From contig JACOST010000020.1 of assembly GCA_016178705.1 (NCBI GenBank), positions 1-64,000 of the forward strand: 64,000 bases of DNA, given 5' to 3'. This document shows positions 25,016 to 37,400 of the stretch, one piece after another. A model generated the notes under the pieces. It saw only the letters and a program-made list of their open reading frames with translations, ran no database searches and had not been told where the DNA came from. Origin of the DNA: Deltaproteobacteria bacterium (GTDB lineage: Bacteria; Desulfobacterota; Binatia; HRBIN30; JACQVA1). Position 1 is the stretch's first letter; each line of letters begins with the position of its first letter. Made by a program: the position numbers and the translations under genes.

Positions 25016-26761
25016 ATGGTGAACACTGCGCTGGAGAATTGGGTCAAGGAAGTCGCCGACCACACCAAGCCTGCGAAGGTCCGCTGGGTCGACGGGTCGC
25101 AGACGGAAAATGATCGGCTGATTGCCGAAATGGTGGACGGCAAAGTGCTGCAGCCGCTCAATCAGCAGAAGTACCCGAACTGCTACCTGCATCGCAGTGA
25201 CCCGAGCGACGTCGCGCGCACGGAGCATTTGACGTTCATCTGCTCTGAGAAACAGGAAGACGCGGGGCCAACCAACAACTGGATGGCGCCGCGCGAAGCG
25301 AAGGAGAAAATCGGCGCGCTCTTCCAGGGATCGATGCGCGGCCGCACCATGTACGTGATTCCGTACGTGATGGGTCCGCTCGGTTCGCCGTCCAGCAAGG
25401 TCGGCATCGAGATCACCGATAGCGCGTATGTGGTCGCCAATATGCGCATCATGACGCGCATGGGCGAGCCCGCGCTCAAGCAGCTCGGCGGCAGCGACGA
25501 ATTCGTCAAAGGCTTGCACTCGCTCGGTGACCTCAGCCCTGATCGTCGCTTCATTGCGCACTTCCCCGAAGACAAAGCGATCTGGAGCGTCGGCTCCGGC
25601 TACGGCGGTAACGCGCTGCTCGGCAAGAAGTGCTTCGCATTGCGCATCGCCAGCGTGCAAGCGCGCGAGGAAGATTGGCTCGCCGAGCACATGCTGATTC
25701 TCGGTCTCGAGAGCCCTGAAGGAGAGACCCACTACATTGCGGCGGCATTTCCGAGCGCCTGCGGTAAGACCAATCTCGCCATGCTGATTCCGCCCGCATC
25801 GCAGAAGGGATGGAAGGTGTGGACGGTCGGTGACGATATCGCGTGGCTGCGGCCGGGCCCCGACGGTCGGCTGTGGGCGATCAATCCAGAGGCGGGGTTC
25901 TTCGGCGTCGCACCGGGTACGTCGTCGAAGACCAATCGAAACGCGATGGAGAGCCTGCGCGCGAACTCGATCTTCACCAACGTCGCTGTGACCGATGATA
26001 ACTGTCCGTGGTGGGAAGGCTTCGATGGCGAAGTGCCGGAGCGGCTCACCGACTGGCGCGGGCATCCCTGGCAGAAAGGTTCCGCCGAGAAGGCGGCGCA
26101 TCCGAATTCGCGCTTCACCGCCCCGGCGAGCCAGTGCCCGTCGATCTCACCGAAGTTCAACGACCCGCAGGGTGTGCCGATCTCGGCGTTCATCTTCGGC
26201 GGCCGGCGCGCGCGGACGGCGCCGCTGGTGTTCGAGTCGTTCGATTGGAACCACGGCGTCTTTGTCGGCGCGTCGGTGGCGTCGGAAACCACCGCGGCGG
26301 CAACCGGCGCGGTCGGCGTGGTGCGGCGCGATCCGATGGCGATGCTGCCGTTCTGCGGGTACAACATGGGCAGCTACTGGGGTCACTGGCTGCACATGGG
26401 TACCGTGGTGAAGCAGCCGCCCAAAATTTTTCACGTCAATTGGTTCCGCCAGGATGCGGCCGGCAAATTTATCTGGCCGGGCTTCGGCGAGAACATGCGC
26501 GCGCTGCGCTGGATCGTCGATCGCTGCAAAGGGAAGGGCGGCGCCGTCGAGTCAGCGATCGGCAATCTGCCGGCGAAGGGTGCGATCGACATCGATGGCA
26601 TCAACGTCGACGAGCAGACCATGGCCGAGCTGCTGTCGGTGTCGCGCGACGATTGGCGTCCGGAGACCGAAAGCCTCGCCGAGTTTTTCGGCAAGTTCGG
26701 CAGCCGCTTGCCACGCGAGATCGATCAGCAGCGCAACGCGCTAGCTAGGCGATTGGGCTAG
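25016..26761 (+). CDS. pckG: Phosphoenolpyruvate carboxykinase (GTP)
   Basis: A 581-aa GTP-type PEPCK that interconverts oxaloacetate and PEP. Signatures: the kinase P-loop [15 protein letters not shown], metal-site [53 protein letters not shown] and the [20 protein letters not shown] nucleotide-binding segment near the C-terminus. Length is normal. ATG 25016 follows GAGG closely and gives the usual N-terminus; 19 bp separate it from the FAH stop, so the two are probably one transcript. It would drain C4 acids made by the CoA pathway genes into gluconeogenesis. Confidence 0.95.
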   Translation: MVNTALENWVKEVADHTKPAKVRWVDGSQTENDRLIAEMVDGKVLQPLNQQKYPNCYLHRSDPSDVARTEHLTFICSEKQEDAGPTNNWMAPREAKEKIGALFQGSMRGRTMYVIPYVMGPLGSPSSKVGIEITDSAYVVANMRIMTRMGEPALKQLGGSDEFVKGLHSLGDLSPDRRFIAHFPEDKAIWSVGSGYGGNALLGKKCFALRIASVQAREEDWLAEHMLILGLESPEGETHYIAAAFPSACGKTNLAMLIPPASQKGWKVWTVGDDIAWLRPGPDGRLWAINPEAGFFGVAPGTSSKTNRNAMESLRANSIFTNVAVTDDNCPWWEGFDGEVPERLTDWRGHPWQKGSAEKAAHPNSRFTAPASQCPSISPKFNDPQGVPISAFIFGGRRARTAPLVFESFDWNHGVFVGASVASETTAAATGAVGVVRRDPMAMLPFCGYNMGSYWGHWLHMGTVVKQPPKIFHVNWFRQDAAGKFIWPGFGENMRALRWIVDRCKGKGGAVESAIGNLPAKGAIDIDGINVDEQTMAELLSVSRDDWRPETESLAEFFGKFGSRLPREIDQQRNALARRLG

Positions 26762-26864
26762 GCGGCGCGTCCGGCGCCGGAGCATGTGTTGACAAGCGCG
26801 TAGAGAGAGCTGAGTTGGGAGGAGCGCGCGTGAGAGCGTCGAGTGGCCGCCACTCAAGTTGCGG

Positions 26865-27179
26865 CTACTTCCTAACCACCAAGCGATCTTTCGTGACCGA
26901 CACAATCGCCAGACGTCGCGCTGGCCATGAGGGTTGCAGCCCGTGCATCGCGAGCATATTGTCGCCTTCGAGTTTCCATGTTCCGCTGCGCTCCTCGCGG
27001 CGATCGGTCGGACCGGGGACGTTTTCGCGCAACGTACCGTCGGGCTTCAGTTCAAAGGACGCCCGCCCGCGAGCGCGCGGAAATTGGAACGTCGCCGGAC
27101 GAAAGACCTTCTCGGTGTCCGTATCCTCCTCGTGCGAATGCACCCAATGCTGGTGCAATAGGTCGGGGCTCAGCTTCAT
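26865..27179 (-). CDS. Conserved small protein with WVHSHEEDT motif, unknown function
   Basis: A 104-aa protein: HQHWVHSHEEDTDTEKVFRP, then PRARGRASFELKPDGTL, then RSGTWKLEGDNML. I recall similar uncharacterised proteins that start WVHSxEEDT and carry RPxxFxFPxxRGRxxFxLxxDG; the alternating strands suggest a small lipocalin-like beta barrel. No signal peptide. Thirty bp downstream of the M43 protease start-to-stop run on the same strand, so it may share that transcript. No catalytic residues can be named. Confidence 0.6.
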   Translation of the reverse strand: MKLSPDLLHQHWVHSHEEDTDTEKVFRPATFQFPRARGRASFELKPDGTLRENVPGPTDRREERSGTWKLEGDNMLAMHGLQPSWPARRLAIVSVTKDRLVVRK

Positions 27180-27209
27180 TGATCGGGACCACTTTCCGAC
27201 ATGTGGCGC

Positions 27210-28121
27210 TCAACTGACGATGGAACTGCGAGGCCCTTCAAGCGTTGCCTCCATCCGGACCACTTGTCCTTTGGTAAACATGAACATCGCGTCATCATCG
27301 ACGTAGTCCATGTAGTTCATGAACATATCACCGTTCGGGTCGTTGTGGCACGAGATGTGGGGAACCTTCGGCTTGCCGAAGTTCGGCGTTGCCGCATTGG
27401 GAGTGTCGGCAACGAAGTCACTGCCGGTACAGTCTTCCGTATCGCCCCAAATGTGGCGCAGATTGAGCCAATGTCCGATCTCATGAGTCGCCGTGCGACC
27501 CAAATTGAATGGTGCGGCTGCGGTGCCCTTGGTGCCGAAGGCCGTATTGAGAATCACGACGCCGTCAGTCTTGGGAGGACCACCCGGGAACTGTGCGTAG
27601 CCCAGCAGTCCACCTCCCAAGCTGCAGACCCAGAGATTGAGGTACTTGTCAGAGGGCCAAGGGGGGGCACCACCGGTGGATTTAGACTTCACCCCATCGT
27701 CGTCGCTGAACGAAGTGCGGTTGGTCTTCGTGCGGGTGATGCCCGAGGTCTTCTTGCCCTGAGGATCCTTCGAGGCCAGCACGAACTGCACGTTCGAGTC
27801 GGCGACCAGCGCCGTCCAGACGGCTGGGACCTTCGTGCGGTCGGGGTTCGTCGCGCGGTAGTCCTTGTTTAGTACCCCGATTTGGCTCTTGATCTGTGCC
27901 GCGGAGATGTTCTCTGACGCGGCATTGTGAACCACGTGGACGACCACTGGAATAGTAACCGGTCCAACTATTCCACGCGTCACGCCTTCGACCAAGCGCC
28001 GCGTGGTCATATGCTCGAGAGCAATCTGTTTCTGTCGAAAGCTCGCATACGTCTCCAGTAGCCGCTGATGAACCTGCATGGTTCCACACATGCGCCGCCG
28101 AGGCTTCACCGGTTTCTTCAT
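27210..28121 (-). CDS. M43-family (pappalysin/cytophagalysin-like) zinc metalloprotease
   Basis: A 303-aa metzincin. Zinc motif H213-E-I-G-H217-W-L-N-L-R-H223, then a Met-turn in MNYMDYVDDDAMFMFTKGQ. The preceding NLWVCSLGGGLLGYAQFPGG and DGVVILNTAFGT strands are typical of M43. Members normally are secreted, but this N-terminus (MKKPVKPRRRMCGTM) has no hydrophobic signal core. Either export is unusual or the true N-terminus is different. GGAAGGAG about 8 nt before ATG 28121 supports this start. The small WVHSHEEDT gene lies downstream. Confidence 0.85.
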   Translation of the reverse strand: MKKPVKPRRRMCGTMQVHQRLLETYASFRQKQIALEHMTTRRLVEGVTRGIVGPVTIPVVVHVVHNAASENISAAQIKSQIGVLNKDYRATNPDRTKVPAVWTALVADSNVQFVLASKDPQGKKTSGITRTKTNRTSFSDDDGVKSKSTGGAPPWPSDKYLNLWVCSLGGGLLGYAQFPGGPPKTDGVVILNTAFGTKGTAAAPFNLGRTATHEIGHWLNLRHIWGDTEDCTGSDFVADTPNAATPNFGKPKVPHISCHNDPNGDMFMNYMDYVDDDAMFMFTKGQVVRMEATLEGPRSSIVS

Positions 28122-28296
28122 GCGTCGTGCTCCTTCCTTTGGTTGTGATGCGCCTACGGACCAAGTGGATCGGGCTTCGCGATTAGCACACAAATTGGGA
28201 ATGTGACAATGGGTTGTGTCAAGGATACCTCTTCGAGCATTGCTCCCGGCGAGATCAGCGCGTTGTGCGCTGCCGGCGGTTGCCGAAGGGGCGCCG

Positions 28297-29910
28297 TCAG
28301 GCCGAGTGCGTTCGGGTGTGGTCAGGTGTTAGCGCGCGCCGTTGAATCTTGCCGTTGCGCGTGCGCGGAAACTCATCGACGAAGTAGATGATCTTGGGCG
28401 CCTTGTATGATGCGAGGTGTTCGCGACCATACGCAAGCAGCGCGTCGGCGCTGATGGTGCTGCCCGGTCGTCGAATGACGTAGGCGGCGACAAGCACTTT
28501 GTCGGGTGTGACTTCTTCACCGACGGCGGCTGCGTCGGCGACATCGGGATGATCCTTCAGTACGCGTTCGATCTCGTGCGGCGAGACGCGGTAGCCGAAC
28601 GAATTGATGAGGTCGTCCTTGCGGCCGAGGAACCAGATGTACCCGTCGGCATCGCGGCGCGCGTAGTCGCCGGTGAGGAACCAATCGTCACGGAAGTGCG
28701 CAGCGGTCTCTTCGGGTTGATTCCAGTACCGCAACATCAGGTCCGGATCGTCCTTCGGAATACAGAGCATGCCTTCCTCGCCGACGCCGACTTCGTCGAG
28801 CGTGTTCGGATCGAGCAGCTTCACGCTATGACCCGGCTGCGCGAATCCGGCGGAGCCGGGCCGGATCGGGCGGCTCTTGGTCTGGCACAAGTAGTACGAG
28901 CACTCGGTCATGCCGAGCCCTTCGTAGATGTCGAGGCCGAAGCGGTTACGCCACGCGGCCAGCACTTCGTCGGAGAGATGTTCGCCGGCGCTCATGCAAT
29001 GGCGCAGCGCGGGGACATCGGCGCGGCTGAAGTGGGTTTTCTGAATGATATGGCGATACAACGTCGGCACGCCGATGAAGATCGTGGCGCCGTGCTTGGC
29101 GATCAGTCGCGGCCACACCGAGCCATCGGGGCTGCCTTCGTGGAGAATCGCGGTGTGGCCGCGATAGAGCGGGTCCATCAGGCCGGTGCCGAGCACGTAG
29201 GTCCAGTTGAACTTGCCCGAGTGCAACACGCGATCGCCGGTGGGTTGAAAATCGAACCAGTATTCTGATGATGGCTGGCGACCGAGCAAGGCGCGATGCG
29301 CGTGCAGCACACCTTTGGGATAGCCAGTAGTGCCGGAGGTGTAGACGAGATACGCGGGATCTTCCGCGCGCGTTGGGTGCGCATCGCCCCAGCGCTGAAT
29401 CGCGGCGAGCGCACGATCGAAATCGACTACGGTGATGCGGTCAGACGTGGCACGATCGCCGGTGCCGATCAGAATCACATAGGCAATGCTGCCAAGCCGC
29501 TCGAAGGTGCCCTGCATCGCATTCCACGTTGCGCGGTCGGTCACCACCACTTGGGCGCCCGAGTCGCTGGCGAGAAATTGAATCTCGTCGGTTGTCAGTA
29601 GCGGCGACGTCGGGACCGGAATGGCGCCGCGCTTCAGCGCGCCGAGGAAGACCGTCGGATACTCGATGCAGTTCGGCAGACGAATCAGTACACGCGCTCC
29701 GGCGGCGACTCCGATGTCGCGCAGGAGTTGCGCGAAGCGGCTGGTGGCGTCGGCGAGCTCGCGAAACGTCGCCCGACGCACACCGATGGCGTCGTCATCG
29801 ACGATCACCGCAAGCCGGTTCTCCCGCGCTGTACCGACATGCGCATCGCTGCACGCCACACCGATGTTGAAGTACTCGGGGATGTTCCAGATCCAAGGCG
29901 GGAAGCTCAT
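28297..29910 (-). CDS. AMP-forming acyl-CoA ligase (benzoate-CoA ligase-like)
   Basis: A 537-aa adenylate-forming enzyme that would activate a carboxylic acid to its CoA ester. Core motifs: YTSGTTGYPKGVLHAHRA (P-loop), GLGMTECSYY (A5), DDWFLTGDYARRDADGYIWF (A7) and the catalytic lysine in RTRNGKIQRR at the end. The N-terminal FPPWIWNIPEYFNIG is seen in benzoate/4-hydroxybenzoate-CoA ligase relatives, suggesting an aromatic or branched substrate. Start is uncertain between Met 29910 and Met 29925; neither has a clear ribosome site. Divergent from a PaaI-type thioesterase. Confidence 0.85.
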   Translation of the reverse strand: MSFPPWIWNIPEYFNIGVACSDAHVGTARENRLAVIVDDDAIGVRRATFRELADATSRFAQLLRDIGVAAGARVLIRLPNCIEYPTVFLGALKRGAIPVPTSPLLTTDEIQFLASDSGAQVVVTDRATWNAMQGTFERLGSIAYVILIGTGDRATSDRITVVDFDRALAAIQRWGDAHPTRAEDPAYLVYTSGTTGYPKGVLHAHRALLGRQPSSEYWFDFQPTGDRVLHSGKFNWTYVLGTGLMDPLYRGHTAILHEGSPDGSVWPRLIAKHGATIFIGVPTLYRHIIQKTHFSRADVPALRHCMSAGEHLSDEVLAAWRNRFGLDIYEGLGMTECSYYLCQTKSRPIRPGSAGFAQPGHSVKLLDPNTLDEVGVGEEGMLCIPKDDPDLMLRYWNQPEETAAHFRDDWFLTGDYARRDADGYIWFLGRKDDLINSFGYRVSPHEIERVLKDHPDVADAAAVGEEVTPDKVLVAAYVIRRPGSTISADALLAYGREHLASYKAPKIIYFVDEFPRTRNGKIQRRALTPDHTRTHSA

Positions 29911-30042
29911 CGCGGCCGGTACCATGCCAATTCCGAGCGCGAGTCGCCAGTGCGGATTCGCTTATGGCTGATCGCGGATTGCTTATCGTCGGGTGGGGCG
30001 ATTGTGCTATCGAGTGTCCAAGGAATGCGAGGAGGCCAAGGC

Positions 30043-30441
30043 GTGGCAAGCAGCGACAATAGGCGGGATAGTCCACTCGGTCACCACCTCGGGTTCGAAC
30101 CGAGTGTCGTCGACGACGAGCATGCGGTGCAACGGTTGCTGATCCAACCGCATCACACCAATCCAACTGGTGCGATTCACGGTGGCGTGATCATCGCGCT
30201 GGCGGACAATCTGGCGACGGCGATGGCGGGCCGCGCGAATGCCGGAAGTGCAGCGGAAGGCAAGTTCATGGTCGGCGTGGATCTGCACGCCGTGATGCTG
30301 CGCAATCAACAGGGCGGTACGATCACGGCCGAATCGCGCGTGGTCCGTCGCGGACGCCGCGTGACCGTGATCCGAACGATTGTCAGCGGCGACGACGGTA
30401 AGGCCCTCGCCGAGGTGACGACGACGCACATTCCGGCCTAG
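30043..30441 (+). CDS. PaaI-type hotdog acyl-CoA thioesterase
   Basis: A 132-aa single hotdog domain: HTNPTGAIHGGVIIALADNL carries the HGG loop and helix Asp of PaaI/YbgC-type thioesterases, followed by GVDLHAVMLRNQQGGTITAE and VRRGRRVTVIRTIV. It hydrolyses a CoA thioester, probably aryl- or hydroxyacyl-CoA, next to an acyl-CoA ligase. GTG 30043 was chosen because GGAGG stands 7 nt upstream; a longer open frame has no similarity. Converges with the small membrane gene 12 bp beyond its stop. Confidence 0.85.
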   Translation: MASSDNRRDSPLGHHLGFEPSVVDDEHAVQRLLIQPHHTNPTGAIHGGVIIALADNLATAMAGRANAGSAAEGKFMVGVDLHAVMLRNQQGGTITAESRVVRRGRRVTVIRTIVSGDDGKALAEVTTTHIPA

Positions 30442-30453
30442 CTGATCGTGCGA

Positions 30454-30882
30454 CTACGTCGGCCGGCGACGCAGTCCCCACAGTGCGCCGACGCAGCAGC
30501 CGAGCGCCGCAACGCCGCCGGTCCCGGTAGTGAAGTAGACCGAGGCCTCTTGCCACGCCGCGGCCGTGAAGCCGGCGCCGTGCAACGGCGTGCTGAGACT
30601 CGTACCGAAGAGTGCGGCGAGCAGTACTCCTAACGAGCTGATGTACATCCCATAGAGAGCGAGCCAGAACGTCGCGCGAGCCGTTCCGGTTGTCAGTCGG
30701 ATGTGCCGCCAGGTGGCGCCGAGCAGCGCGAGAAACATCCCGCTCATCAGTGCGCCGACATGCGCCGAGAGTCCCATCCGCGGATTGCGCATCATCTGCA
30801 CGAACAGGCCGCCGACGAGTCCGAGGAAGAAGAGCAGGATACCGTGCCAGAACAGCCGGCGCTCGATGTCGGCGGTCGTCAT
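30454..30882 (-). CDS. Four-helix membrane protein like styrene oxide isomerase / hydroxylaminobenzene mutase
   Basis: A 142-aa protein with four hydrophobic helices. The first, RRLFWHGILLFFLGLVGGLF, and the loop NPRMGLSAHVGALMSGMFLA match what I recall of StyC (styrene oxide isomerase) and HabB (hydroxylaminobenzene mutase), small membrane enzymes with a conserved His and NPRxGLSAH. It may isomerise an epoxide or hydroxylamine, perhaps with haem. The gene lies 12 bp after meaB on the same strand, though a link to the B12 mutase is not obvious. Confidence 0.6.
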   Translation of the reverse strand: MTTADIERRLFWHGILLFFLGLVGGLFVQMMRNPRMGLSAHVGALMSGMFLALLGATWRHIRLTTGTARATFWLALYGMYISSLGVLLAALFGTSLSTPLHGAGFTAAAWQEASVYFTTGTGGVAALGCCVGALWGLRRRPT

Positions 30883-30894
30883 GCGGCGGTCCTC

Positions 30895-31986
30895 CTATGC
30901 GGAACGTGTCCGACGGCTTGAACGGGCCGCGCGCGCCTTGCGATCACCAACTTGGTCGAGCAGCGACAGCAAGCGGCGTGCGGCTTCGGTGGGCGTGAGC
31001 GTCGCGTTGGCGATGGCGAGCTCCATCGCCGGCAAGAGCTGGCGCGTGTCCTCGCGCGCTAGGAAGTGTTGCTTCAATCCTTCGTCGATCAAATTCCAGA
31101 ACCACGTCCGCTGCTGCTCGCGACGTTTGCGATCAAGTTCCCCCGAGGCGCTGACTTGACGGCGATGGTCGGCAACGATGTTCCACACCGTGTCCATCCC
31201 GTGTGACTCGCGGGCGCTCACCGTCACCACCGGCGGATCCCACGTTGGGCTGCTGTGGCGGAACAGATTGAGCGCGGCGCGATACTGCGCTGCCGCTTGC
31301 GTGGCGTGATCGATGTTGTCGCCGTCGGCTTTGTTGATGGCGAGCGCGTCGGCGATTTCGAGGATGCCCTTCTTGATGCCCTGCAACTCATCGCCGGCAC
31401 CAGCGAGCATCAGCACCAAGAAGAAATCGACCATCGACGCGACCGCGAATTCCGATTGCCCGACGCCGACGGTCTCGACCAGTACGACATCGTAGCCGGC
31501 GGCCTCGCATACCAGTAGGGCCTCGCGCGTGCGCCTGGCGACACCGCCGAGCGAGCCGCCCGACGGACTCGGCCGGATGAACGCTTCGGGTGCGGCGGAT
31601 AGCCGTGGCATGCGCGTCTTGTCGCCGAGAATGCTGCCGCCAGATCGCGCACTGGATGGATCGACGGCCAACACGGCCACACGCTTGCCGGTGCCGATCA
31701 AGTAGAGACCGAACGCTTCAATGAACGTGCTCTTGCCGACCCCCGGTACGCCGCTGATGCCGACGCGCGCCGCGTGCCCGGTAAACGGCAGCAACGCTTC
31801 GAGCAGGCGCTGCGCCGATTGTTGGTGATCGCTACGCGTGCTCTCGACCAACGTGATGGCCTTCGCTAGCGCGCGGCGATTGCCCGCCCGCACGTCGCGC
31901 GCCAGCGAATCGATTGCGGATTGCGGAATGTCGGATTGCGGATTTGGGATTGCGGATTGCGGATCGAGGGATGCGGAGCGTTTCAT
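30895..31986 (-). CDS. meaB: MeaB/ArgK chaperone GTPase for methylmalonyl-CoA mutase
   Basis: A 363-aa G3E GTPase that protects and loads B12 mutases. Walker A GVPGVGKST (79-87), then VDPSSARSGGSILGDKTRMP, ETVGVGQSEFAV (switch region) and NKADGDN (base recognition). It lies directly downstream of the mutase gene. The N-terminal ~25 residues are odd: MKRSASLDPQSAIPNPQSDI then PQSAIDS are a translation of the GGATTGC tandem repeat at 31907-31957. The conserved domain begins near residue 26, so either the repeat has become coding or the true start is the GTG at about residue 32. Confidence 0.92.
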   Translation of the reverse strand: MKRSASLDPQSAIPNPQSDIPQSAIDSLARDVRAGNRRALAKAITLVESTRSDHQQSAQRLLEALLPFTGHAARVGISGVPGVGKSTFIEAFGLYLIGTGKRVAVLAVDPSSARSGGSILGDKTRMPRLSAAPEAFIRPSPSGGSLGGVARRTREALLVCEAAGYDVVLVETVGVGQSEFAVASMVDFFLVLMLAGAGDELQGIKKGILEIADALAINKADGDNIDHATQAAAQYRAALNLFRHSSPTWDPPVVTVSARESHGMDTVWNIVADHRRQVSASGELDRKRREQQRTWFWNLIDEGLKQHFLAREDTRQLLPAMELAIANATLTPTEAARRLLSLLDQVGDRKARAARSSRRTRSA

Positions 31987-32072
31987 ATGTGGGTTGAGCG
32001 ATCAGCGATCTTCATTCCGCATTCCGGGTGGGCCGTAAATCCGCAATCCCAAATCCGCAATCCGCAATCGAT

Positions 32073-32074
<2 letters not shown>
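31907..32074. repeat. Inverted pair of GGATTGC tandem-repeat blocks between mcm and meaB
   Basis: The left arm (31907-31957) contains GAATCGATTGCGGATTGCG, a 14-bp insert, then GATTTGGGATTGCGGAT. The right arm (32039-32074) is the exact inverted complement of these two pieces without the insert. The 80 bp in between hold the meaB start and a decayed copy (ATTCCGCATTCCGGG). The right arm touches the stop codon of the mutase gene. The left arm is translated in MeaB. Similar text (atggctgatcgcggattgc) recurs near 4946, 29960 and 56105. Confidence 0.85.
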
Positions 32075-34247
<2,173 letters not shown>

Positions 34248-34401
34248 GCAGCGACTCCTTACAATGAGGCCGTCAGAACCGGCGTCAGCGCGAGATTACC
34301 AATTCTCCCTGTCGGCGCAATGGCGGCCGGTGCGTTCGCACATTGGTGGAACGCGCGCTCTCCCTGTGGCTGCGGTGGACATCGTTTCCATGCACTAGCA
34401 T

Positions 34402-34419
34402 ACTCAGCTTCAACTGAGT
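34402..34419 (+). promoter_or_regulatory. Short perfect hairpin just before the giant cyclase gene
   Basis: ACTCAG (34402-34407) pairs with CTGAGT (34414-34419) around CTTCAA. It ends six bases before ATG 34426 and would mask the ribosome-binding region, where no good Shine-Dalgarno is seen. A nearly identical hairpin stands before the ATC-hydrolase gene (49275-49293). Confidence 0.45.
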
Positions 34420-34425
34420 GTCGCT

Positions 34426-37400
34426 ATGGACTGCGCGGGTTGTGGAAAAGCAAACCGGGATGGTGCACGATTCTGCGACGGCTGCGGCAAGCCGCTCGCG
34501 CCGCGTTGCCCGGCGTGTAGCACTGAGTGCCGGGCTGACGCGCAGTTCTGCGACGGCTGCGGCGCGGCCTTAGCTTCAAGCGACAAGTCTAAAGCTCAAA
34601 GCCAACCCCTAACCCCCAACCCCGTAACCCCCAACCCCCTGTCGGAAGCGCGCAAGGTCGTCACCATCATCTTTGCCGACCTGATCGGTTCGACGTCGCT
34701 GCACGAACGCCTCGACGCAGAGTCGACGCGCCGCCTGATGGATCGCTACTACCGCGCGCTGCGCGGTGCCGTCGAAACCCACGGCGGCACTGTCGTCAAG
34801 CTGCTCGGCGATGGCGTCATCGCCGCCTTTGGCGTGCCGCGCGTGGCGGAGGACGATGCCCTCCGTGCCGTGCGCGCGGCGGTCGCCATGCAACAGGTTT
34901 TCCGCACGCTCGCCGCCGAGCAAGCCGCCGCCGTCGGCGAACTCGGCCTGCGCGTCGGCGTCAACACCGGCGAGGTCGTGGTCAGCGCCGGCAACGACGA
35001 TGTCGTCGGCGATCCGGTCAATGTTGCGGCGCGGCTGCAGCAGGAAGCGCACGACGGTGAGGTCCTGATTGGCGAGTCGACGCGTCGCCTGGTCAGCGAG
35101 TTGGTGACGCTGGCGCCGGCCGGCGTGCTCAGCCTGAAGGGTCGCGCGGAGACAGTCGCGGCCCACCGCGTGGTGTCGCTCGAGCGGCCCGCGGGCGCAG
35201 CCGCGACGGCGTTCGTCGGACGCGACGACGAGCTGCGGCGTGTGCTGGCGGTCTACGACGCGGCCGTGACCACGCCCGCGGCGCGTCTGGCGGTGATCCT
35301 CGGGTCGCCGGGTTTGGGCAAGTCACGCCTGCTCGACGAAGTTGCTCGGCAATTGGGCGACGGCGCCACGGTGTTGACCGCGCACTGCGAGTCGGCCGGC
35401 GGCGCTACCTTCGCGCCTCTCGCCAAGGCGGTGCGAGAGCTGCTGGGTGTAGGGCGAACGGAGCGGACCGGTCCGTCGGATCCGTCCAGCGACGACGCGC
35501 TGCGCAGCACCATCGCCGCCGCCCTGCCCGAGACCACCGAGCATGCCCGCATCGCTGACGGCATCGCCGCGCTGCTCGCCGGCACGCCGGGGTCACCCGA
35601 GGAAACTTTCTTTGTCGTCCGCCGCTTCCTCGCTGCGCTCGCCACTACACGTCCCGTCGTACTCGCCATCGACGATCTGCAGTGGGCGGAGCCGCTGCTG
35701 CTCGACTTGGTTGAGCACCTAGTGCAGTGGGGCAAGGAGGCGCGCCTGCTGGTGCTGGCCGCCGCGCGACCCGAGCTGCGCGACACGCGCTCATCGCTGA
35801 CCATGTCGGGCGGCCTTGTCGCGGATGTGGTCACGCTCGCAGGCCTCGATGCCGGTGCGGCGACCCAGTTGGCCGCCAACGTGATCGGCGCCGACGCGCT
35901 GCCCGCGGCGGTCGCCGGCCGCGTGCTGGCTGCGAGCGAAGGCAACCCGCTGTTCGTCGGCGAGCTGGTGCGCATGCTGGTCAACGACGGCGCGCTCAAG
36001 CGCGAAGGCGATCGCTGGACCGCAGCCGTGGATCTCGCCGCGCACGACATGCCGCCGACGATTCATGCGCTGCTCGCTGCGCGCATCGAGCGGCTGCGTC
36101 CGGAGGATCGCACGGTGCTGGAGCGGGCCGCCGTCGTCGGCCGGCAATTCTCACGGGCCGCAGTGGCGCACTTGCTGCCGCGTGAGATCACCGATCTCGA
36201 CGCGCGACTCGAATCATTGCGGCGCAGCGAGTTGCTCGAACCGGACGCCAGCTGGTTCCTCGGCGAGCCAGCGCTGCGCTTTCATCACGGGCTGACGCGC
36301 GACGCGGCGTACCGGCGTGTGCTGAAAGGGACGCGTGCGGAGTTGCACGCTCGCTTGGCGGAATGGATCGAGGCGAAGGTCGGCGAGAGTATCGAACACG
36401 ACGAGACGCTGGGCTGGCACTTCGAGCAAGCGCATCAGCACCTGCGCGAGCTCGGGCCGATCGACGCACCGGGACGCGCCTTTGGTGCGCGCGCCGCGCG
36501 CTACCTCGGGGCGGCAGGCCGGCGGGCGTTGGCGCGCGATGACTTGCCGGTAGCCGCGAACTTGCTCGGACGCGCGCTCGACCGGCTCGATGCCAGTGAT
36601 CTGGCGCGCGCCGATCTCGCCCTCGATTGGTGCGAGGCGCTGCTGTCCGCCGGTGATGTCGGCCCGGCGGCGAAGGCGATTGCGGAGCTGGCTCGCTTCA
36701 TAGACCGTCCCACTCCGGACCCTAACCCCCAGCCCCTAGCCTCTAACCCCCATCTTTCTGCATGGCACACCTGCTTCACCGGTCAGCTCGCCGTGCTCAC
36801 CGATCCGCAGGCGCTGCGCGCCACTGCTGACGCGGTCGCGGCTGCGGCGGACGAGTTCGCCGCGGCGGGTGATGCCGCCGGCGAGGCGAAGGCGCACTCA
36901 GTGCACGCGCTCGCGTTGCAGCGCCTCGGCAAAGTCGGCGCCTGCGAGGCCGCGCTCGACAAGGCGCTGGCCGCGGCGCGGCGGGCGGACGACCGGCGGC
37001 GGTCGAACGCGGTGCTGGCCGGCGCGCCGCTCGCCGCGCTGTGGGGTCCGAGCCCGGTGACGCGCGCTAGCGGCCGCTGTCTCGACGTGGTGCGCGTGCT
37101 GCGCATCACCCAGGGCGCGCCTGCGGTGGAAGCTGTCGCGCTGCGTTGTCAGGCGGTGCTCGAAGCACTGCGCGGGCGCACCGAGGCGGCGCGGCGGATG
37201 ATCGCGTCGTCGCGGCGCATGGTCGAAGAGTTGGGCATCACGCAAGGGCTGCTCGAGGCCGAGATGTTCGCCGGCCTCATCGAGCTGATCGAGGGCGACG
37301 CGGTGGTGGCCGAGCGCAGTCTGCGCACCGCGTACGAGGGTTTGCGCACCCACGGACTCGGCATCGACGCCGCGCGGGCGGCGGCGTTGCTGGGGCGCGC

